This document shows, one piece after another, positions 16,534 to 25,049 of a stretch of 32,962 nucleotides of DNA. Position 1 is the first letter of the stretch; each line of letters starts with the position of its first letter. Origin of the DNA: Erysipelotrichaceae bacterium (lineage in GTDB: Bacteria; Bacillota_I; Bacilli_A; Erysipelotrichales; Erysipelotrichaceae); contig JALENJ010000036.1 in NCBI GenBank assembly GCA_022767445.1, positions 1 to 32,962 of the forward strand. The letters are read 5' to 3'. The notes beneath the pieces were generated by a model. That model was not told the origin of the DNA, searched no databases, and was given only the letters and a program-made list of their open reading frames with translations. The translations under genes and the position numbers were made by a program.

Positions 16534-16985
16534 TAGATTTCTTCCTCCTTTCTGTCATTCAACAATAAATACATCTCATCAATTGTTTTACAGTTCTTCA
16601 TTTTTTCTATGATTCCTTTTTGCATTAACACTCTCGCAACTCTCTGCAAATATGCCATATGTCCTTCTTTATCCACACAGGATAAACACATGACAATTGA
16701 TACAGGATCATTTGGGCTTCCAAACGAGACAGGTTTTTTCAAAGTGATAATCGAAGTTGCAGTATTTATTACTTCAGGTGATGGGGCAGCATGCGCCATT
16801 GCAAAACCTTTTGTCAGTACAATATAAGGCCCCATTTCTAATACACTATTAATCATTTCATCAATATAAACTTTTGTTATATTACCAGTCTCTACAAGTA
16901 AACTTCCCGCAGCTTTAATTGCCTCTTTCCAATCATTCACCTCCATATCTAGTAAGATGTTTTCTCTTCTAATTAGTTCTTCCAT
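16533..16985 (-). CDS. PTS IIA component (mannitol/fructose-type fold, AAT system)
   Basis: The 150-residue cytoplasmic protein is an EIIA with the phosphorylatable histidine in GFAMAHAAPSPEV (His65). The block LKKPVSFGSPNDPVSIVMCLS is typical of IIA proteins paired with UlaA-type permeases. It receives phosphate from HPr and hands it to IIB. It follows the PRD regulator by 11 bases and overlaps IIB by one. Confidence 0.88.
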   Translation of the reverse strand: MEELIRRENILLDMEVNDWKEAIKAAGSLLVETGNITKVYIDEMINSVLEMGPYIVLTKGFAMAHAAPSPEVINTATSIITLKKPVSFGSPNDPVSIVMCLSCVDKEGHMAYLQRVARVLMQKGIIEKMKNCKTIDEMYLLLNDRKEEEI

Positions 16986-16996
16986 GCTTTAAACCT

Positions 16997-18937
16997 CTAT
17001 ACACTATGCAAATTAATTACTATTTCTTTTGTAATACCATCTGAAGCTAATATCCTACGATTTGATTCTTTAGAAAGAATATCCACTAGATCCAGCATCA
17101 ATGTTGTTTCTTTATCCTTGTTGCCAATAACAACTATATTTCTAACTATCTTTGCATTGTGAGCACCAAATACAATTGGCTTTTTCAATATAAGTAATGC
17201 CATGCAATTATCAATGACACCATCCTCGCTTCCAGCATGTACAAATGCCGTTTCAGGAATCAATACCATATACGCTCCAAGTTGATATACTGCATCAATC
17301 ATCTTATGGATATATCGTTCTTCTATCTTTTGATTCACCAAAAGTGGATTAGCCGCCAATTTTATTGCATGTTCCCACGTATCACATGATTCTATAATTT
17401 GAACACAATTATCATCCATTAAATTTCCAATTGTAATCTCATCTGGATCTCTAGTCGTTCTATACTTCCGCAAAAATTCATTACACATTTTTGCGTATGA
17501 CAGTTGAGATATGGCCGATCGGATTTTGTCTAAATCATCAACATTTAATAGTGGATTAACCATAATTCTTTGTTTTGTACTAAGATTTAATTCTGCTGTT
17601 GTAACAATTAAATCTATCTCATTAATTTTTTCGAATTTTGATAATTCTTCTTTAGAAATTGGGCCAAATAATTTGCAATCAGAAAAGTTTTGATCGAGTC
17701 GACTGTGTAATATTGTACTCGTAGTATTACCGTACGAACATACCACCAAGATATTAATCACCAATTTTATCTTTAAACTAGATTCATATGCACTTGCTAT
17801 ATACATAGCAATATATGCCATTTCATTCTCATCAAAATTTAAACCATATATTCTTTCACACTCTAATAGTTGAACTTTAGTATATTCATATATTAAAGGG
17901 ATCATGATTTTGATTTGCTCTAACAACTCATTTCCAATTGGAATCTTATTTTTAATACGATATATAGCAACACTCAGGTGAGAAGTTAGTCCTTTAATAA
18001 ACTTTTCTTTTTCATCATTTTTCAATGGATGTAATATCTCAAGTTTCTCCATTAGGTAATTAGCAATCGAAACTGACTCTTCACTTGTATCAAGTACATT
18101 GCTATTATTCTTAATCTTTGCTCCCATCAACAAACTAGTGATGTATATTTTTTCAATATAAGAAATAGGTAGTAAATCTAAGGTCTCATAATACGCTTTA
18201 AACATTGGATATGACTCAGTGATCATTAATTGATTATTTAGATCATTATCATCAAATGTTCTCCCTTTTGAAATTTGATAAAGTCCAAAACATATTTCAA
18301 TTTCTAACAGAGTTATCTCGAGAAAATGTATATTTAATCTTTTTTCAACATGACTGATAATTTGCTTTGCAATAGTTATGTTTGGCTCACAATAGCAAAA
18401 ATGTAGTCTATTAAGAATTTCCTGATTCAAATGTCTGCTAAATAACAAATTATTAAAAGCATTTCTAAAATCAAATTCGCTCCCTTTCAACAAGAGACCT
18501 TTACCTTTTTCCTTTACTATTTTTAGATTTAAGGAGTTAGCAATTTTTTCTGTCTCCTTAAAGTTGTTGATAACTGTTTGTCGACTAACTTTTAAATCAT
18601 CAGCAAGAGACTGATAAGTTCTCGAATGATATTCCAATAATTTAATAATGATCATCCAATTTCTTTCTTCTACAGATAATTCTTCAATTTCCCCTTGCAA
18701 TGTATAAATTTCATGTAATTTCTGCAAATCCTCTTTATGAATTCCATAACCCGTTTTACGTGAAAACATCATATGTATTCCATAACTATCAAAGTAGGAT
18801 TTTACCTTTTTCATATCATAAAGAATTGTTCTACTACTGACTTCAAAAATTTGTGACATACTTTGCACTGTCAGAGAATGATTATTTTCAAGAAGCATTC
18901 TGATAATCTCAGACTGCCTTTTATTTGTTAAAAACAT
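16997..18937 (-). CDS. PRD-containing PTS-controlled transcriptional activator (BglG/MtlR type)
   Basis: The 646-residue protein contains, in order, an HTH_11-type N-terminus (NKRQSEIIRMLLENNHSL), a second HTH (TYQSLADDLKVSRQTVINNF) and two PRD domains (about 190-390). A IIB-like domain with a cysteine (INILVVCSYGNTTS) and a C-terminal EIIA domain with His567 in FVHAGSEDG follow. PTS phosphorylation of these domains tells it whether substrate is present. It heads the operon it probably activates. Its DNA is strikingly AT-rich: the 60 bases from 18301 have 15 G/C, against 23 in the 60 bases from 26041 of the other PRD regulator. This suggests transfer. Confidence 0.87.
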   Translation of the reverse strand: MFLTNKRQSEIIRMLLENNHSLTVQSMSQIFEVSSRTILYDMKKVKSYFDSYGIHMMFSRKTGYGIHKEDLQKLHEIYTLQGEIEELSVEERNWMIIIKLLEYHSRTYQSLADDLKVSRQTVINNFKETEKIANSLNLKIVKEKGKGLLLKGSEFDFRNAFNNLLFSRHLNQEILNRLHFCYCEPNITIAKQIISHVEKRLNIHFLEITLLEIEICFGLYQISKGRTFDDNDLNNQLMITESYPMFKAYYETLDLLPISYIEKIYITSLLMGAKIKNNSNVLDTSEESVSIANYLMEKLEILHPLKNDEKEKFIKGLTSHLSVAIYRIKNKIPIGNELLEQIKIMIPLIYEYTKVQLLECERIYGLNFDENEMAYIAMYIASAYESSLKIKLVINILVVCSYGNTTSTILHSRLDQNFSDCKLFGPISKEELSKFEKINEIDLIVTTAELNLSTKQRIMVNPLLNVDDLDKIRSAISQLSYAKMCNEFLRKYRTTRDPDEITIGNLMDDNCVQIIESCDTWEHAIKLAANPLLVNQKIEERYIHKMIDAVYQLGAYMVLIPETAFVHAGSEDGVIDNCMALLILKKPIVFGAHNAKIVRNIVVIGNKDKETTLMLDLVDILSKESNRRILASDGITKEIVINLHSV

Positions 18938-19052
18938 AGATGGCTCCTAACTTTCCTAAATCATAATATTTCCAGTGTATCTCATCAATAACAATTTTTT
19001 TCAATTTTCCATGCAAGCTTTATTCTTATCATCTATATTTTGTTCTTTTTTC

Positions 19053-19079
19053 ATGCATGTTAAATGATTTAACATGCAT
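19053..19079. promoter_or_regulatory. 27-bp perfect palindrome upstream of the PRD regulator
   Basis: Arms ATGCATGTTAAA and TTTAACATGCAT are perfectly complementary around TGA. It is 116 bases upstream of the PRD regulator start, in the 210-base region 18938-19147, and has no T-run on either side, so an activator or repressor site is more likely than a terminator. Confidence 0.5.
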
Positions 19080-19109
19080 TCATATTATTAACTAATAGTT
19101 CTCGCAGGC

Positions 19110-19138
19110 AAAAGAAAAGATACCTCATAAGAAGTATC
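19110..19138 (-). terminator. Terminator of the AEC/dehydrogenase operon
   Basis: On the minus strand the stem GATACTTC/GAGGTATC with loop TTAT is followed by TTTTCTTTT, 9 bases past the dehydrogenase stop. Confidence 0.82.
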
Positions 19139-19145
19139 TAATCTT
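19110..19145. repeat. 36-bp direct repeat, copy B (right flank of PTS cassette)
   Basis: It matches 14105-14140 at 35 of 36 bases and starts two bases past the D-2-hydroxyacid dehydrogenase stop codon. This is probably the original terminator location. Confidence 0.85.
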
Positions 19146-19147
19146 TG

Positions 19148-20149
19148 TTATTTAACGATGTTCTTTGTAGTACCTGTTGTGAGTACTTCATTGAAGTTAT
19201 CCATGGAGTATTCAATCATGTTAGCTAGTGCCTCATCTGTATTGGAACCGATATGAGGTGTAACAATGACTTTTGGATACATCTGTACTAACTCACGTAC
19301 ACTTTCATCTGGAATTTCTTCCGCACTGTTAAACTTCTTGAAGAAGAACGCTGTTTCATTTGCGAATACATCTGTTCCATATCCACCGAGTTTACCAGAT
19401 TTTAGAGCGTCGATGATTGCTTGATTATCCTGCAATTCACCACGTGCTGTATTTAAGAAGATTGCGCCGTCCTTCATCTTACTGAAGAATTCTGCGTTTG
19501 CCATCTTATCATTCTTGCCTGGAAAATATGGTACATGCAAGCTTACGATATCGCATTGTGCTAGTAGTTCATCTTGAGATACATAGTCAAGAACTTCTCT
19601 ACATGCATCATTTTCGTAGACATCGTATCCTAGTACCTTCGCACCTAATCCTTTGTAGAGTTTTGCTTCTGTAAATCCAATTCTACCTGTACCGATAATA
19701 CCGACTGTGCAGTTGCGGATTTCCTTTGAGAAGTATGTAGGAGATACAATAAAATCTCCCTTGGCTGTTGCGCTTGTTGCGGCAGCTGTATGACGTAGTA
19801 ACATCAATCCCAATGTGAGTGATAACTCAGCGATTGCGTTTGGTGAATATCCTGGTACACGAGCAACCATCAAACCTAACTCTTCAGCAGCTTTAAGGTC
19901 GATGTGGTTATAACCAACGGAACGTGTAAATACATACTTGATTCCGTATTCTTTAATCTTTTCAAGATTCTGACGATCACCTACGCAATTACCACGCATT
20001 AATACTGCATCTGCGCCTTCACATTCTGTGATGTTCTCATGTGTTGTTAGTCCTTCTACAAGCTTTAAATCATATCCATACTTGTTATACTTTTTGAAGA
20101 ATTCGACTTCGTTTGGACGAACACCATAACATACAACTTTAAATGACAT
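19148..20149 (-). CDS. D-2-hydroxyacid dehydrogenase, probable D-lactate dehydrogenase
   Basis: The 333-residue cytoplasmic NAD enzyme reduces a 2-keto acid such as pyruvate to the D-hydroxy acid. The nucleotide-binding GIIGTGRIG, the arginine in FLNTARGEL, the glutamate region GYGTDVFANE and the catalytic histidine in VTPHIGSNTDEA form the family triad. The N-terminal VGYNHIDLKAAEELG block is also typical. It follows an AEC transporter by 42 bases, as expected for lactate formation coupled to export. Branched-chain 2-hydroxyacids remain possible substrates. Confidence 0.85.
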   Translation of the reverse strand: MSFKVVCYGVRPNEVEFFKKYNKYGYDLKLVEGLTTHENITECEGADAVLMRGNCVGDRQNLEKIKEYGIKYVFTRSVGYNHIDLKAAEELGLMVARVPGYSPNAIAELSLTLGLMLLRHTAAATSATAKGDFIVSPTYFSKEIRNCTVGIIGTGRIGFTEAKLYKGLGAKVLGYDVYENDACREVLDYVSQDELLAQCDIVSLHVPYFPGKNDKMANAEFFSKMKDGAIFLNTARGELQDNQAIIDALKSGKLGGYGTDVFANETAFFFKKFNSAEEIPDESVRELVQMYPKVIVTPHIGSNTDEALANMIEYSMDNFNEVLTTGTTKNIVK

Positions 20150-20191
20150 ACTTTAATTCCTTCTTCCTTTTATTACTTATATTCTAATCTA

Positions 20192-21259
20192 TTAAAAGAT
20201 ACCTAAATGTCCAATCATCTCTACCACAACAATCCATACAGGGGCCATAATAACAGCCACAAGTGTTGCGATTAATGAAGTATTAGATGCTAATAGCGCA
20301 CCCTTGTCAAAACGGATTGCATATGAAGCAGCTACCGTAGCTGGAGGTGTTGCCATCATGATTACTGTTGTTCCAAGGGAAACTAAGTTAACAGGTAGAA
20401 TATGTGTAACTGTTAATATAACCAACACAACAATATTGATTGCAGGAACAATTAACAACTTAACGATAGTATAGTAGATCGCTCTCTTGTCAGTCATCGC
20501 ATCCTTGAAGCTTACGGAACCTAGTGTAGAACCGATTGCCAACCACGCTAGTGGAGAAGCTAGACCTGCAAGATATGTAAGAATCTTCGTAATCTGTGGC
20601 GAAGTTACATCCAAACGCATAAAGGAAACGGTTTGATTTACAACCTCACCTGAAGCATTTGTGACCGCAACTGTTACCTGTGGTAGATAACCTTGTGCTA
20701 ACCATAGGAATAAACCTAAGAATGTTGCGATAACAATTGGATTTAAGAACATGGAACGAAGATTCTTCGTTGTCATCTTCAATCCACTCATCTTGATATA
20801 TCCATAGGAGTATAAGAAGATACGATATCCAATATTGAAGATTGATGCATATAACGCACCCTCTGCACCATAGATTGCACTGACAATTGGAATACCAAAA
20901 AATGTTGTTGATCCAAAGATACTCAATACACGTAAAGTATCTTTTTCATCACCTTCATACTTGTGATATAGAGGTATTGTTACAAATATCAACAATACAT
21001 AAATGAGAATACCCCAGATTAATACATTCAATCCCTGTGTGAATGTCTCTGGTTTGATTGGTGCCATAAACGAATTAAACGCTAATGCCGCAACCGAAAC
21101 TGATAGTACTACTTTTGTTAAAACCTTGGCTGTTTGATCATCGAATATTTTCTTACGACGTAAGAAGTATCCTAACAGGATAATCACTACGCTTGAGATA
21201 ATAGCCGAATTGATTCTTTCATTTGATAATGTCGTTGCAAATATATCAAAGAAATTCAT
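20192..21259 (-). CDS. AEC-family transporter (malate/lactate-type permease)
   Basis: The membrane protein has about ten hydrophobic segments with the family patterns LGYFLRRKKIFDD at the N-terminus, FFGIPIVSAIYG and MMATPPATVAASYAIRF near the C-terminus. AEC (auxin efflux carrier) proteins in bacteria carry organic acids. Its gene partner, a D-2-hydroxyacid dehydrogenase, suggests lactate or a related acid. I set the start at ATG 21257-21259 (355 residues) because AAAGGGGGA lies 8 bases before it. The longer frame from 21403 would run through the promoter and add 48 unlikely residues. Confidence 0.82.
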   Translation of the reverse strand: MNFFDIFATTLSNERINSAIISSVVIILLGYFLRRKKIFDDQTAKVLTKVVLSVSVAALAFNSFMAPIKPETFTQGLNVLIWGILIYVLLIFVTIPLYHKYEGDEKDTLRVLSIFGSTTFFGIPIVSAIYGAEGALYASIFNIGYRIFLYSYGYIKMSGLKMTTKNLRSMFLNPIVIATFLGLFLWLAQGYLPQVTVAVTNASGEVVNQTVSFMRLDVTSPQITKILTYLAGLASPLAWLAIGSTLGSVSFKDAMTDKRAIYYTIVKLLIVPAINIVVLVILTVTHILPVNLVSLGTTVIMMATPPATVAASYAIRFDKGALLASNTSLIATLVAVIMAPVWIVVVEMIGHLGIF

Positions 21260-21308
21260 CGTTAAATCCCCCTTCTTTCTGATAAATATTTTCATATTTA
21301 CGCATGTA

Positions 21309-21336
21309 GTATAGCAGAGGTATTTTTTGATTTCAA
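21309..21336 (-). promoter_or_regulatory. Promoter of the AEC/dehydrogenase operon
   Basis: On the minus strand TTGAAA (21331-21336) and TATACT (21309-21314) are exactly 17 bases apart, with TG one base before the -10. The -10 lies about 50 bases before the start. Confidence 0.8.
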
Positions 21337-21372
21337 TCATTGATAAAATAGTGTAAATACTAACAAATATAT

Positions 21373-21387
21373 TGTTAACGCTTTCAT
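21373..21387 (-). promoter_or_regulatory. CcpA cre site upstream of the AEC promoter
   Basis: ATGAAAGCGTTAACA on the minus strand fits the cre consensus WTGNAANCGNWNNCW at every fixed position. It lies about 36 bases upstream of the -35, a place where CcpA activates rather than represses in known cases. Confidence 0.65.
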
Positions 21388-21408
21388 ACATATAAACATG
21401 CATGCATA

Positions 21409-21445
21409 TTAAAACCTCTCCAATATTACACTAGAGAGGTTTTAA
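21409..21445 (-). terminator. Terminator after the RDD gene
   Basis: A perfect 12-bp stem TTAAAACCTCTC/GAGAGGTTTTAA with a 13-base loop starts one base after the RDD stop region. The run of T lies inside the 3' arm. Confidence 0.75.
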
Positions 21446-21446
21446 C

Positions 21447-22061
21447 TTAGAACACTTTTCCGTTAGAAACAAATTCATCTTTCATGTATGTCTTTGCGAT
21501 ACGATCATGAAAGAAACGATACTGTCCTTTATCCAGTAATGCAAATATCAAGGATGCGATCGCTGTGATTGCACTGATTGCATAGATGATACGACTAATA
21601 CTTCCAGCTTGGAAGATACCAAAGAAAACACCATTGAGGATAACCGCAAATGCATCATAGAAGATACCTTCACATACAAGCGATCCTACATAGTAGCGTA
21701 ACAGGAAATCTTTGAAGGTTGCTGGTGTGGCATCTTGTCTTACAACCTTTACCTGCATGACTTTTTGCATCATAGTGGAACCACCAGTGATCTTTGCAGG
21801 TAAAAACACAAAGTAGAAACCATGCACTACCAATACACTGATCAACAATATAATAATCTGACCGGCTGGTATGTTTTCAAACCCCTTTAGTACTTGGATA
21901 TCTCCCTTGTTTAACATTCCGTATACAATACCTGTTACAAACAAAGATAGTCGATTGGTCACAATGTAATCAACGATGAATGCGAGTGCTCTTCTGCCGA
22001 GATAAGAATTTTGATTTTTCGTCACTGCTTGGGTGGATGTTACTCTCTTTTGTTTAGCCAT
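21447..22061 (-). CDS. RDD-family membrane protein
   Basis: The 204-residue protein has the RDD hallmark near the first helix (GRRALAFIVDYIV, R...D pattern) and KITGGSTMMQKVMQVKVVR between helices. Three or four membrane segments are present. RDD proteins are widespread small membrane proteins with mostly unknown roles; some move ions or compatible solutes. It is the last gene of the YitT operon, 3 bases after the PTS IIA gene. Confidence 0.82.
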   Translation of the reverse strand: MAKQKRVTSTQAVTKNQNSYLGRRALAFIVDYIVTNRLSLFVTGIVYGMLNKGDIQVLKGFENIPAGQIIILLISVLVVHGFYFVFLPAKITGGSTMMQKVMQVKVVRQDATPATFKDFLLRYYVGSLVCEGIFYDAFAVILNGVFFGIFQAGSISRIIYAISAITAIASLIFALLDKGQYRFFHDRIAKTYMKDEFVSNGKVF

Positions 22062-22064
22062 GCG

Positions 22065-22367
22065 TTATCCTTCCAAGTATGCGATTTCTTCTTCAGCAAT
22101 GAGTTTCAGTGTTTCCACACTCATCAGCTGGTCTTCTGCATGTACCAACAATAGATTGACTTGTACACTTTCCTCATTGGCTTCTTGTGTAATTAGTTGT
22201 GCATGTGCTTCGTGTGCTTTGTTGAAAAACTCATCACCATCCGCAAAATATTTCTTCGCATCTTCTAATTTTTTTCGCTTTGCGTTACGATAGCTTTGTA
22301 AAAATGAATTTCTAGCTTCTCCCACAGATGCGATAATCTTAAAGCATACTAATTCTAATCCTTCCAT
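22065..22367 (-). CDS. PTS lactose/cellobiose-family IIA component
   Basis: The 100-residue helical protein matches the lactose/chitobiose IIA family, a trimer of three-helix units. The phosphorylated histidine is His76 in VNLLLVHAEDQLM. It takes phosphate from HPr and gives it to a lactose-family IIB. No IIB or IIC is in this operon; the only matching ones in the window are at 31875 and 30520, in a different operon, so the three probably form one transporter. It is one base from cutC and 3 bases from RDD. Confidence 0.9.
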   Translation of the reverse strand: MEGLELVCFKIIASVGEARNSFLQSYRNAKRKKLEDAKKYFADGDEFFNKAHEAHAQLITQEANEESVQVNLLLVHAEDQLMSVETLKLIAEEEIAYLEG

Positions 22368-22368
22368 A

Positions 22369-23112
22369 TTACTTACCTCTCAATTTTTCTGCGACTTGTT
22401 TTACTAAATCTAAGCTGACTGCTTCATAGTCATCTTTGTTGTGGAATGCAAAGGATACATTTCCTGTTGTCGTTGTTGGATCAATTTCCCACATCTTACA
22501 ACTGCTATGAAATTGATGCATGCATGTATGTTCACGCAATTCATTGATGTTATTTGCGTTAACACCACTTCCTGCCAGCAGCTGAATCTGTTGTCCATAC
22601 TTAGCTTGTAGTGTTTTTAGCATGTCTTTTCCTTCATACGCTGTTGGTTGTAATCCACTTGTTAGGATACGATCAACACCACACTGTATCAATTGTTGAA
22701 TTGCGGTATTAGGATCAGATACACAATCAAACGCTCTATGGAATACTGCATCCCCTTGGTAGCGATGTACAAGTTCTACCATCTTCTTTGTGCTTTCTAC
22801 ATCGATTGTGGCATCTTTATTTAAGAATCCAAATGAGATGCCATCTGCACCATGTTTTAACAGTTCTTCTGCATCTTTGAACATCACTTCTTTTTCTATC
22901 TCATTGTAACAAAATCCTGCAGCTCTTGGACGAACCATGCAGACAATTTTAATTGTAGTTTTTTCTTTTACCATCTTGAGTGTACTGATGGTTGGAGTTA
23001 ATCCACCAATGGAGAGTGCACTGTTTAACTCTGCTCTATCTGCGCCTCCAAGTTGTGCGTTGATACAATCTTGTACGCCACCTGTACACACTTCAAATAC
23101 ATAGTCTTTCAT
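22369..23112 (-). CDS. cutC: CutC family TIM-barrel protein
   Basis: The 247-residue protein has all the CutC signatures: EVCTGGVQDCINAQLGGADRAELN, VCMVRPRAAGF, DGISFGFL, VFHRAFD and RILTSG. CutC was named for copper tolerance in E. coli, but its biochemical role is doubtful. Its place here between a glycosylasparaginase (ATGA overlap) and a PTS IIA argues for a part in amino-sugar or glycopeptide breakdown. The position is seen; the role is inference. Confidence 0.9.
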   Translation of the reverse strand: MKDYVFEVCTGGVQDCINAQLGGADRAELNSALSIGGLTPTISTLKMVKEKTTIKIVCMVRPRAAGFCYNEIEKEVMFKDAEELLKHGADGISFGFLNKDATIDVESTKKMVELVHRYQGDAVFHRAFDCVSDPNTAIQQLIQCGVDRILTSGLQPTAYEGKDMLKTLQAKYGQQIQLLAGSGVNANNINELREHTCMHQFHSSCKMWEIDPTTTTGNVSFAFHNKDDYEAVSLDLVKQVAEKLRGK

Positions 23113-24062
23113 TCTTCTATCGGTACTATCCTTTCTTTCATATAGTTATCCATCCACTCTTGGCTTGCGGGATAGATTTCTGTTTGATTTCCAACTGGAT
23201 TTGCTAGGTATACAATTGGTTCTTCTCCTTGGCGATAGACGACAAATGAGAAATTCTTGATATTGGTAGCACAACCAAAGTTACCATCTTTATCGATTGC
23301 GACCACACTTAAATCGCCGGCAAATCCTCTTGATTTCTTGAGCTTCGCATCTAATTCATTGACTGTCTTTTGGCAAGCTTCTTGTGGGGATAATCCCTCT
23401 TTCATCTTACGTACAATCTCATAAGAGATACATCCCTTCATCAAGTCCTCACCAAGTCCTGTAGCAGTCGCTCCACCGACTTCAGAGTCCGCATAGAAAC
23501 CTCCACCAACAATTGGGGAATCTCCGATACGTCCAGCCTTCTTCATGAATAGTCCACTAGTGGATGTTCCAGCAACGATCTTTCCTTGGCTATCTAGTGC
23601 TACCTCACCAACCGTATCATGACCATCATATGGTTTTAGCTCTTCTTCTTTGAGAAGTTTGATACGCTTGCGATAGTGAATTTTCGCTCTATCCGTCAAC
23701 ATGGTCTTTCTTTCAAATCCTTTTTTACTTGCGTACTTCTCTGCACCTTCTGCCACAAGTACGCAATTGACGGTATCCTTGGATAAATCCTTTGCGATGG
23801 AGATTGGATTGGCAAAGTCCTTAATACCTGCTACAGCTCCCATTGCCATGGTACTGCCATCCATATATCCTGCATCAAGCTCTACAACCATCTCTTCATT
23901 TGGCAAACCGCCATATCCTACGGATTTGTAGTATGGGAAATCCTCCACACATCGAATCGCATGTTCAATCGCTTCGCCACTGCTCTTTCCTTCTTGTAAT
24001 AATTTTCCTGCTTCACTGACACCTTCCAGTGCCATGCGCCATGTCGCAATCATCGCCCACAT
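23109..24062 (-). CDS. N4-(beta-N-acetylglucosaminyl)-L-asparaginase (Ntn hydrolase)
   Basis: The 317-residue enzyme belongs to the family that cuts the bond between GlcNAc and asparagine in degraded N-glycoproteins, giving aspartate and the amino sugar. The N-terminus MWAMIATWRMALEG is typical. Self-cleavage before Thr150 in DGHDTVGEVALD would create the catalytic N-terminal threonine, and TSTSGLFMKKAGRIGDSPI and GATATGLGED form the active site. A cytoplasmic location is likely, as there is no signal peptide. It lies 10 bases after yitT and overlaps cutC by 4. A plain beta-aspartyl peptidase is possible. Confidence 0.85.
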   Translation of the reverse strand: MWAMIATWRMALEGVSEAGKLLQEGKSSGEAIEHAIRCVEDFPYYKSVGYGGLPNEEMVVELDAGYMDGSTMAMGAVAGIKDFANPISIAKDLSKDTVNCVLVAEGAEKYASKKGFERKTMLTDRAKIHYRKRIKLLKEEELKPYDGHDTVGEVALDSQGKIVAGTSTSGLFMKKAGRIGDSPIVGGGFYADSEVGGATATGLGEDLMKGCISYEIVRKMKEGLSPQEACQKTVNELDAKLKKSRGFAGDLSVVAIDKDGNFGCATNIKNFSFVVYRQGEEPIVYLANPVGNQTEIYPASQEWMDNYMKERIVPIEE

Positions 24063-24072
24063 AAGCTACCTC

Positions 24073-24954
24073 CTAGTCAATTGGCTTACGGTAGAACCCA
24101 CCATAGAAATCATCCGTACGATATACATTGATAATTGCATGGGGATCTACCGATAATATTAATTGTGCAATCTCCTTTACTTCTAAAGTCGATACAACGG
24201 TATTTAACATAAAGTTCTGTTGATGAGAATATCCACCATAGCTTTGCCAAACAGATATACCATGGCGATACTTCTGCGTATATTTCTTAACAATCTCCTC
24301 TGGTTTTGTACTGGTAATTTGAATTGTACTGCGATCATACCGATGATACAAACTATCAATTACCTTGGTCGATACGAACTGCATAATGATTGAGTAACAT
24401 GCCATCTTCCAACTAGACACGAAACCAAACACACATAACAAGATACAGTTGTATACAAAGACATAAAACCAAATACTTTTTCCAGTTTTATTCGATACAT
24501 ACAAAGCGATAAAATCAGTCCCACCAGTACTTGCATTGGCATATAAGGCACATACAATACCAAATCCATATACCGCACCACCGATGATAATATTCAACAT
24601 CATGTCATTAAATAATATTTTGAACCGAAATATAGATAAGAATATTGACACACAAACAAATTGCAAAGATGATAATACTGTAAACTTAAACGAAATCGAT
24701 TTACCACAGAGGATCGCTACTGGTAAATTTAACAAGACAATCATCAATGAAATCGAGATATTGATATTGTTTAAAGCACCAATATGATTGATCAATATCG
24801 CCAGACCAGTAAATCCACTGGATAAAAGACCTGCTGGTTTTAAGAGTACTTGTAATGCATAAGTTTGTATCAAAGCAGATAAAACAACAAGACAAAGACT
24901 GATTATAAAACGTACCCATTGTTTTTCTTGATAGCTTAACAGTCTTTCTTTCAT
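24073..24954 (-). CDS. YitT-family membrane protein
   Basis: The 293-residue protein has five or six N-terminal membrane segments with the YitT patterns LKPAGLLSSGFTGLA and STGGTDFIALY. A soluble C-terminal DUF2179 domain follows (VVSTLEVKEIAQLILSVDPHA, NVYRTDDFYGGFYRKPID). Function is not established; transport is often suggested. It is the first gene of the operon with the glycosylasparaginase, divergent from the PRD regulator across 95 bases. Confidence 0.87.
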   Translation of the reverse strand: MKERLLSYQEKQWVRFIISLCLVVLSALIQTYALQVLLKPAGLLSSGFTGLAILINHIGALNNINISISLMIVLLNLPVAILCGKSISFKFTVLSSLQFVCVSIFLSIFRFKILFNDMMLNIIIGGAVYGFGIVCALYANASTGGTDFIALYVSNKTGKSIWFYVFVYNCILLCVFGFVSSWKMACYSIIMQFVSTKVIDSLYHRYDRSTIQITSTKPEEIVKKYTQKYRHGISVWQSYGGYSHQQNFMLNTVVSTLEVKEIAQLILSVDPHAIINVYRTDDFYGGFYRKPID

Positions 24955-25016
24955 GTATACCTGCCTTCTATTCTAAGTTTATATTACTCAATTCTTGTAT
25001 GAATTAACACGCATTG

Positions 25017-25036
25017 TTTTCCTACTATTAGGAAAA
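25017..25036. promoter_or_regulatory. Palindromic operator in the yitT/regulator divergent region
   Basis: TTTTCCTACTATTAGGAAAA has perfect 8-bp arms around CTAT. It lies just before the regulator's Shine-Dalgarno and close to the yitT promoter. A similar 20-bp site is at 32282-32301, upstream of the PTS IIB operon. Confidence 0.55.
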
Positions 25037-25049
25037 AAGGGGATATCAT

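Noticed and set aside
21260-21403. 48-codon N-terminal extension of the AEC transporter
   Set aside because: It would be read through the promoter (21309-21336) and has no ribosome site, while the ATG at 21259 has a strong one and starts the normal family N-terminus.
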